Assembly (NCBI GenBank): GCA_023433965.1
Contig: JAEYTQ010000381.1
Span: 1-8,922, forward strand
From: Pseudomonadota bacterium
Lineage (GTDB): Bacteria; Pseudomonadota; Alphaproteobacteria; Rhizobiales; Xanthobacteraceae
DNA length: 8,922 nt
Direction of reading: 5' to 3'
The translations under genes and the position numbers were made by a program. Shown piece after piece: positions 5,953 to 8,922 of this stretch. The first letter of the stretch is position 1. Each line of letters opens with the position of its first letter. The notes under the pieces are model-generated. The model was not told the DNA's origin and did not search any database. It worked only from the letters and a program-made list of their open reading frames with translations.

Positions 5953-6875
5953 TGGCAGGTGATCCCAGGCGCTGGCAGATCGGGCTGGTCGGCTACGGCG
6001 AGGTCGGCAGGATCCTGGCCGAGGATTTGCGGCGGGAGGATATCAAGGTCGCCGCTCACGACATCAAGCTTGGAGGCGAGCAGGGCGACTCGCTCAGGGA
6101 GCATGCAGCGACATTCGGAGTGACGCTCGCGGCGTCCCATGCCGAGCTGACTGCGAGATCCGACTTCATCATCTCGGCGGTCACGGCGAGCCAGGCCGTT
6201 CCGGTCGCGAAGGCGTGCGCGGCTGCGATCAACCAGGGCACCTGGTTCCTCGATTTCAATTCGGCATCGCCCGGCTCCAAGCAGCGTGCGGCTGCGCTGA
6301 TCGACGGCGCCGCCGGCCGCTACGTGGAGGGCGCGGTGATGACCTCGGTGCCGCCTTATCGCATCAAGGTGCCGCTGCTGCTGGGAGGTCCCGATGCGAG
6401 AGAGCTGGAGCCGCTGCTGAACGCGATCGGTTTTTCGGCGAAGGTAGCGAGCGACAGGTTCGGCGTATCATCGGCCGTGAAGATGTGCCGCAGCATCATG
6501 GTCAAGGGCCTCGAGGCCATGGTCATCGAGAGCTTTACCACCGCGCGCGCCTACGGCGTCGAGGATGCGATGCTGGCCTCGCTCGCGGAAACCTTTCCCG
6601 GCATCGATTGGGAGCAGCAGGGCGCCTATTGTTTCCAGCGTGTGATCGAGCACGGCCGCCGCAGGGCGGAGGAGGTGCGTGAAGTGGCTGAGACCGTGCG
6701 CGAGGCGGGCCTGACGCCCTGGTCGGCGCAAGGCACGGCCGAACGGCAGGCCTGGGTGGCCGATCTCGCCGATGAGGGGCTGTTTGGGGCCAGAGGCAGC
6801 GAAAAGTTCGCCCGCAGCGCGGATTGGCGCACCGAGGCGGATCGGATTCTGACCAGGATCAAGCCCGAGAAGTAG
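5952..6875 (+). CDS. NAD(P)-dependent oxidoreductase, 6PGDH-like with DUF1932 (307 aa)
   Basis: The N-terminal Rossmann domain has the dinucleotide motif GLVGYGEVG (11-19). It also has the acidic/substrate segment WFLDFNSASPGSK (98-110), equivalent to the D-x-S/N-S-x-SP motif of beta-hydroxyacid dehydrogenases. The all-helical C-terminal half contains SSAVKMCRSIMVKGLEAM (173-190), with K177 the likely catalytic lysine, and matches the DUF1932 type. It probably oxidises or reduces a hydroxy/oxo acid with NAD(P); the substrate is unknown. Its ATG overlaps the preceding stop by one base (TGATG), so it belongs to the same operon as the GalB-like hydratase. An oxidoreductase step on a ring-cleavage product or side chain would fit but is inference. 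The length is normal for the family and the protein looks intact. Confidence 0.88.
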   Translation: MAGDPRRWQIGLVGYGEVGRILAEDLRREDIKVAAHDIKLGGEQGDSLREHAATFGVTLAASHAELTARSDFIISAVTASQAVPVAKACAAAINQGTWFLDFNSASPGSKQRAAALIDGAAGRYVEGAVMTSVPPYRIKVPLLLGGPDARELEPLLNAIGFSAKVASDRFGVSSAVKMCRSIMVKGLEAMVIESFTTARAYGVEDAMLASLAETFPGIDWEQQGAYCFQRVIEHGRRRAEEVREVAETVREAGLTPWSAQGTAERQAWVADLADEGLFGARGSEKFARSADWRTEADRILTRIKPEK

Positions 6876-6897
6876 GACGCAAGTTCAAGACTTCGTC
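6876..6897. terminator. Weak hairpin between convergent gene ends
   Basis: GACG (6876-6879) and AAGT (6881-6884) pair with CGTC (6894-6897) and ACTT (6890-6893), leaving one bulged C and a 5-base loop. It lies just after the TAG of the oxidoreductase and covers the TGA of the convergent small gene. There is no T tract on either side, so a terminator role is uncertain. Confidence 0.25.
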
Positions 6898-7238
6898 GTG
6901 CGGCAGCCGGTAAGCTCGTCACGGGCACTCTCGATCAAATCAATCAGAGTCCCGGCTTGCCGCGCGACCTCGGTCGCATGTTCGGTGCGGAACTCGGCGA
7001 GGATCGTGCGAATGCACTTGTCGGCGGTGTCCAGCGTCCACAGCGCGTGGGCGAGGTCATCCTGGTTCCGCACCGCCCTGATATCGAGGCTCGACAGGAC
7101 TTCGCCGATGCCGTTCAGTCGCTTGACGGCCGTCTCGGCCGGCGTGCGGGCTCGAATGGAATGATAATCGATGCTGCTGAATGCGCCGAACACGTCGATG
7201 CCTCCCCACTGAACGCGACATCGGTACCGGCCCACCAT
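6885..7238 (-). CDS. Possible small protein of unknown function (117 aa)
   Basis: The product from the ATG at 7238 begins MVGRYRCRVQWGGIDVFGAF. Its second half looks helical, for example LDTADKCIRTILAEFRTE and AGTLIDLIESARDELTG. A GTG at 7247 is an alternative start; neither has a good Shine-Dalgarno. The composition (Trp, Tyr, well-spaced hydrophobic residues) looks more like a real protein than the reading frames on the opposite strand. I recognise no domain, signal peptide or membrane segment. Its stop falls 9 bases after the convergent oxidoreductase. If it is not a gene, the stretch 6876-7383 (508 bases) would be non-coding, with only the weak repeats listed separately. Confidence 0.5.
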   Translation of the reverse strand: MVGRYRCRVQWGGIDVFGAFSSIDYHSIRARTPAETAVKRLNGIGEVLSSLDIRAVRNQDDLAHALWTLDTADKCIRTILAEFRTEHATEVARQAGTLIDLIESARDELTGCRTTKS

Positions 7239-7296
7239 GACCGGCACGCGGGAGTTGCAATGCGCTCATCTATCGGGCATCCGCTGAGAATCTGCT

Positions 7297-7316
7297 ATCC
7301 GGATTAGTACCGGATT
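7297..7316. repeat. Short direct and inverted repeat (CCGGATT / ATCCGG)
   Basis: CCGGATT occurs twice, at 7299-7305 and 7310-7316, eleven bases apart, about one helical turn. ATCCGG (7297-7302) and CCGGAT (7310-7315) also form an inverted repeat with a 7-base loop. It lies in the gap between the minus-strand amidohydrolase and the small gene below it. It could be a protein site or a weak hairpin in the trailing mRNA. No T tract supports a terminator. Confidence 0.3.
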
Positions 7317-7383
7317 CGGAATAGCGAAACTCGGAGCGGTAACATCAGGCGGCATTTGGCCGCTCTGCAACTCAGCTATGCGT

Positions 7384-8634
7384 TCAGTCTGTGTGGGTAC
7401 CGGGCCGGAACAAAGCGGGCCGCGGCCGCACGAAGGTCTGCCGGCCGCTCTTGAAGCCCATCACGACGACGGGCAGTTCGCCGATGGCGAAGCGGCTATC
7501 CTTGATGTCCAGTACGATCAAATCGGCGGGATTGCCGACCCTGATGCCGTAGTCGCCGAGGTTCATCAGCCGCGCCGGCTGCTCGGTCACGAGATCGAGG
7601 CAGGTGTCGAAATCGCTCACCGAGGCGTGCGCGACATTGGCGTAGAAATTCGCCATCCGCAGCAGCGAGGCGTCGCCGAACGGGGTGAACGGATTGAGCA
7701 CGTTGTTGGTGGCGACCGAGCACACGACGCCATCGCTCGCGAGCTTGTGGGCCAAAGTCAGGCCGCGCGGCGCGTTATGGGTGGCCTCGCGTCCCTTCAG
7801 ATAGAGGTCGGTCGCGGGCAGCACGGTGACCGCGACGCCGGCCCTTGCCAGTTGCGAGGAGGCGGCCTGCATCCGCTCCGGCGGCAGGGCCGAGAGTTTG
7901 GTCGCATGGCCGATCGCGACCCGTCCCCCGTAGTTGCGCCGCTCGGTCTGTCGGCAGACCTCGTCGAGATGCCACCAGGAGGGATCGAGATCGAAGTCGA
8001 GATGAAGGTCGACGTCCACGTCGAACTGCTCTGCGAGATCGAAGATGCGCGCCAGATGGGCGTTCGGATCGCTGTCCGTATAGGGACAGCCGCCGATGGC
8101 TTCGCCGCCGTCGTGCAGCGCCTGCACCAGCAGTTCGTCGCTGCCCGGATCGTTGGTCAGCCCCTCCTGCGGGAAGACGCAGAGTGACAGGTCGATCGCC
8201 CAGGCGTAGTCGCGCTTGAGCGCCTTGACCGCCTCGAAGCCACGCAGGCCGATGCGCGGATCGATCTCGACATGGGTTCGCATGCGCGTCGTGCCGTGCA
8301 CGATGGCGCGTTCGAGCACCTTCGCGCCGCGCGCGTAGATGTCCTCGACCGTAAAATCCTTCTTCATGCCGGCGACGGCGCGAATCGCCTCGGAAACGCT
8401 GCCGTGATCGTGGCCGCAGCGCCCGAGCAGGCAGGCCTTGTCGAGATGGATGTGGGTGTCGACGAAGCCGGGCAGGGCGAGGTGTCCGCCGAGGTCGACC
8501 TCGGCCGCTTCGCAGGCCAGCCGCGGCTCGATCGCGGCGATGCGGCCGCCCTTCACGCCGATATCGACGGGTGCGACGGACGATCGCAACAGCGCGTTGC
8601 GGAAGATCAGGTCGAAGACGGCGGAAACGGTCAT
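7384..8634 (-). CDS. Cytosine-deaminase-like amidohydrolase (416 aa)
   Basis: A cytosolic TIM-barrel amidohydrolase most like the cytosine deaminase (CodA/AtzC) branch. Features in order: the small beta-sandwich start (residues 1-55); the metal motif DTHIHLDKA (59-67, H61 and H63); RTHVEID (119-125); FPQEG (154-158), as in CodA; VDLHLDF (208-214, H211); IGHATKLSAL (241-250, H243); ATNNVLNPFTPFG (308-320); and a C-terminal sandwich ending near GNPADLIVLDIKDSRF. Two CodA active-site acids differ. The position of metal-binding D313 is N310, and the position of the proton-shuttling E217 is F214. A cytosine deaminase role is therefore doubtful, and the substrate could be another cyclic amide or imine. 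The start is the ATG at 8634; no strong ribosome binding site is visible. The full barrel is present with no truncation. Confidence 0.85.
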   Translation of the reverse strand: MTVSAVFDLIFRNALLRSSVAPVDIGVKGGRIAAIEPRLACEAAEVDLGGHLALPGFVDTHIHLDKACLLGRCGHDHGSVSEAIRAVAGMKKDFTVEDIYARGAKVLERAIVHGTTRMRTHVEIDPRIGLRGFEAVKALKRDYAWAIDLSLCVFPQEGLTNDPGSDELLVQALHDGGEAIGGCPYTDSDPNAHLARIFDLAEQFDVDVDLHLDFDLDPSWWHLDEVCRQTERRNYGGRVAIGHATKLSALPPERMQAASSQLARAGVAVTVLPATDLYLKGREATHNAPRGLTLAHKLASDGVVCSVATNNVLNPFTPFGDASLLRMANFYANVAHASVSDFDTCLDLVTEQPARLMNLGDYGIRVGNPADLIVLDIKDSRFAIGELPVVVMGFKSGRQTFVRPRPALFRPGTHTD

Positions 8635-8691
8635 GGCGTTGGATTCAGCTGACGCAGCCTAGCGGAAGCCGAGGGAGCGGGCAGCTCCAGA

Positions 8692-8723
8692 TTGTGTGCA
8701 GCAGAGGCAGCAAACTGTATAAA
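8692..8723 (+). promoter_or_regulatory. Candidate promoter for the NTF2-like gene
   Basis: TTGTGT (8692-8697) and TGTATA (8716-8721, spacer 18; or TATAAA at 8718-8723, spacer 20) resemble a -35/-10 pair. They lie in the only AT-rich patch of this 148-bp divergent region. Transcription would begin around the palindrome at 8728-8737. Assignment is by eye. Confidence 0.35.
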
Positions 8724-8724
8724 A

Positions 8725-8740
8725 AATGTGCATGCACTTT
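8725..8740. promoter_or_regulatory. Palindrome GTGCATGCAC in the divergent promoter region
   Basis: GTGCATGCAC (8728-8737) is a perfect 10-bp palindrome. Allowing one mismatched pair (8727/8738), the symmetry extends outward with AA/TT to 8725-8740. It sits just downstream of the candidate -10 box and about 45 bases before the ATG of the NTF2-like gene, a normal place for a repressor operator. The binding protein is unknown, and the TetR operator at 3699 is different. Confidence 0.45.
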
Positions 8741-8782
8741 GCGACCTGAATTGTAGAATGCCGGCTCTCCGGAGAACCCGCA

Positions 8783-8922
8783 ATGTCCGCTCCTGCCCCA
8801 GCCGAACGCCCCATGACCGATGCCGAGATCGTTGCGGCCTACCTGACGGCCTCGATGATACCCGATCCCGATGCGGCGGCGGCCTACATGAAGCCGGGCA
8901 CGGTGATCACGTTCACCGGCGG
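8783..8922 (+). CDS. NTF2/SnoaL-like protein, partial (N-terminal 46 aa)
   Basis: GGAGA (8771-8775) precedes the ATG at 8783 by 7 bases. The 46 complete codons in the window read MSAPAPAERPMTDAEIVAAY, then LTASMIPDPDAAAAYMKPGT and VITFTG. The pattern of a first helix (AEIVAAYLTASMIPDPDAAAAYM) followed by a strand (TVITFTG) is that of the NTF2-like superfamily, such as SnoaL-type small hydrolases, isomerases or dehydratases. The gene continues beyond the right edge, so its length and active-site residues cannot be judged. It is divergent from the amidohydrolase and may share its control region. Confidence 0.7.
   Translation, partial: MSAPAPAERPMTDAEIVAAYLTASMIPDPDAAAAYMKPGTVITFTG

Noticed and set aside
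7349..7363. GCGGC-ATTTG-GCCGC hairpin downstream of the amidohydrolase as its terminator
   Set aside because: The stem is only 5 bp with no T tract on either strand; too weak to call.
7378..8187. 269-codon open frame on the plus strand opposite the amidohydrolase
   Set aside because: It is the antisense shadow of a well-supported amidohydrolase; its sequence is Arg/Glu/His-rich without domain signals.

Overview
The window reads as chromosomal DNA of a GC-rich alphaproteobacterium, most likely Bradyrhizobium or a close relative. This is an inference from base composition, gene types and the style of the small proteins; no rRNA or marker gene is present. It is gene-dense, with no tRNA, rRNA, insertion sequence, prophage or CRISPR array visible.

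Positions 77-1025 (+) hold a tight run of four very small, hydrophilic, cysteine- and tryptophan-free proteins (61, 66, 87 and 80 aa). Each has its own good ribosome binding site, and a strong intrinsic terminator at 1052-1082 closes the run. I recognise no function; they look intrinsically disordered and are the least explained part of the window. Convergent to them is a DUF763 protein with a helix-hairpin-helix (1064-2314, -), whose stop codon lies in the loop of that terminator. Divergent from DUF763 is an MscS-type mechanosensitive channel (2443-3585, +).

Positions 3699-6875 (+) form a small catabolic-looking module. A TetR-type regulator (3721-4428) has an 18-bp palindromic operator directly upstream of its start codon. 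It is followed by a GalB-like 4-oxalomesaconate hydratase of the PIG-L fold (4575-5288), a 4,5-dihydroxyphthalate-decarboxylase-like gene broken by an internal deletion (5285-5952), and a 6-phosphogluconate-dehydrogenase-like oxidoreductase with a DUF1932 C-terminus (5952-6875). The last three overlap by 4 and 1 bases and are almost certainly one translationally coupled operon. The first two point to protocatechuate/gallate 4,5-cleavage or phthalate-type aromatic acid breakdown, but no ring-cleavage dioxygenase or aldolase is in the window and the middle gene is dead.

Positions 6885-8634 (-) carry a possible small unknown protein and a cytosine-deaminase-like amidohydrolase that lacks two expected active-site acidic residues. 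Divergent from the amidohydrolase, after a 148-bp regulatory region with a perfect 10-bp palindrome, an NTF2/SnoaL-like gene starts at 8783 and runs off the end of the window.

The best candidates for something undescribed are the four-gene disordered small-protein operon and the amidohydrolase with altered metal-site residues. I do not see a clear new defence or mobile system.
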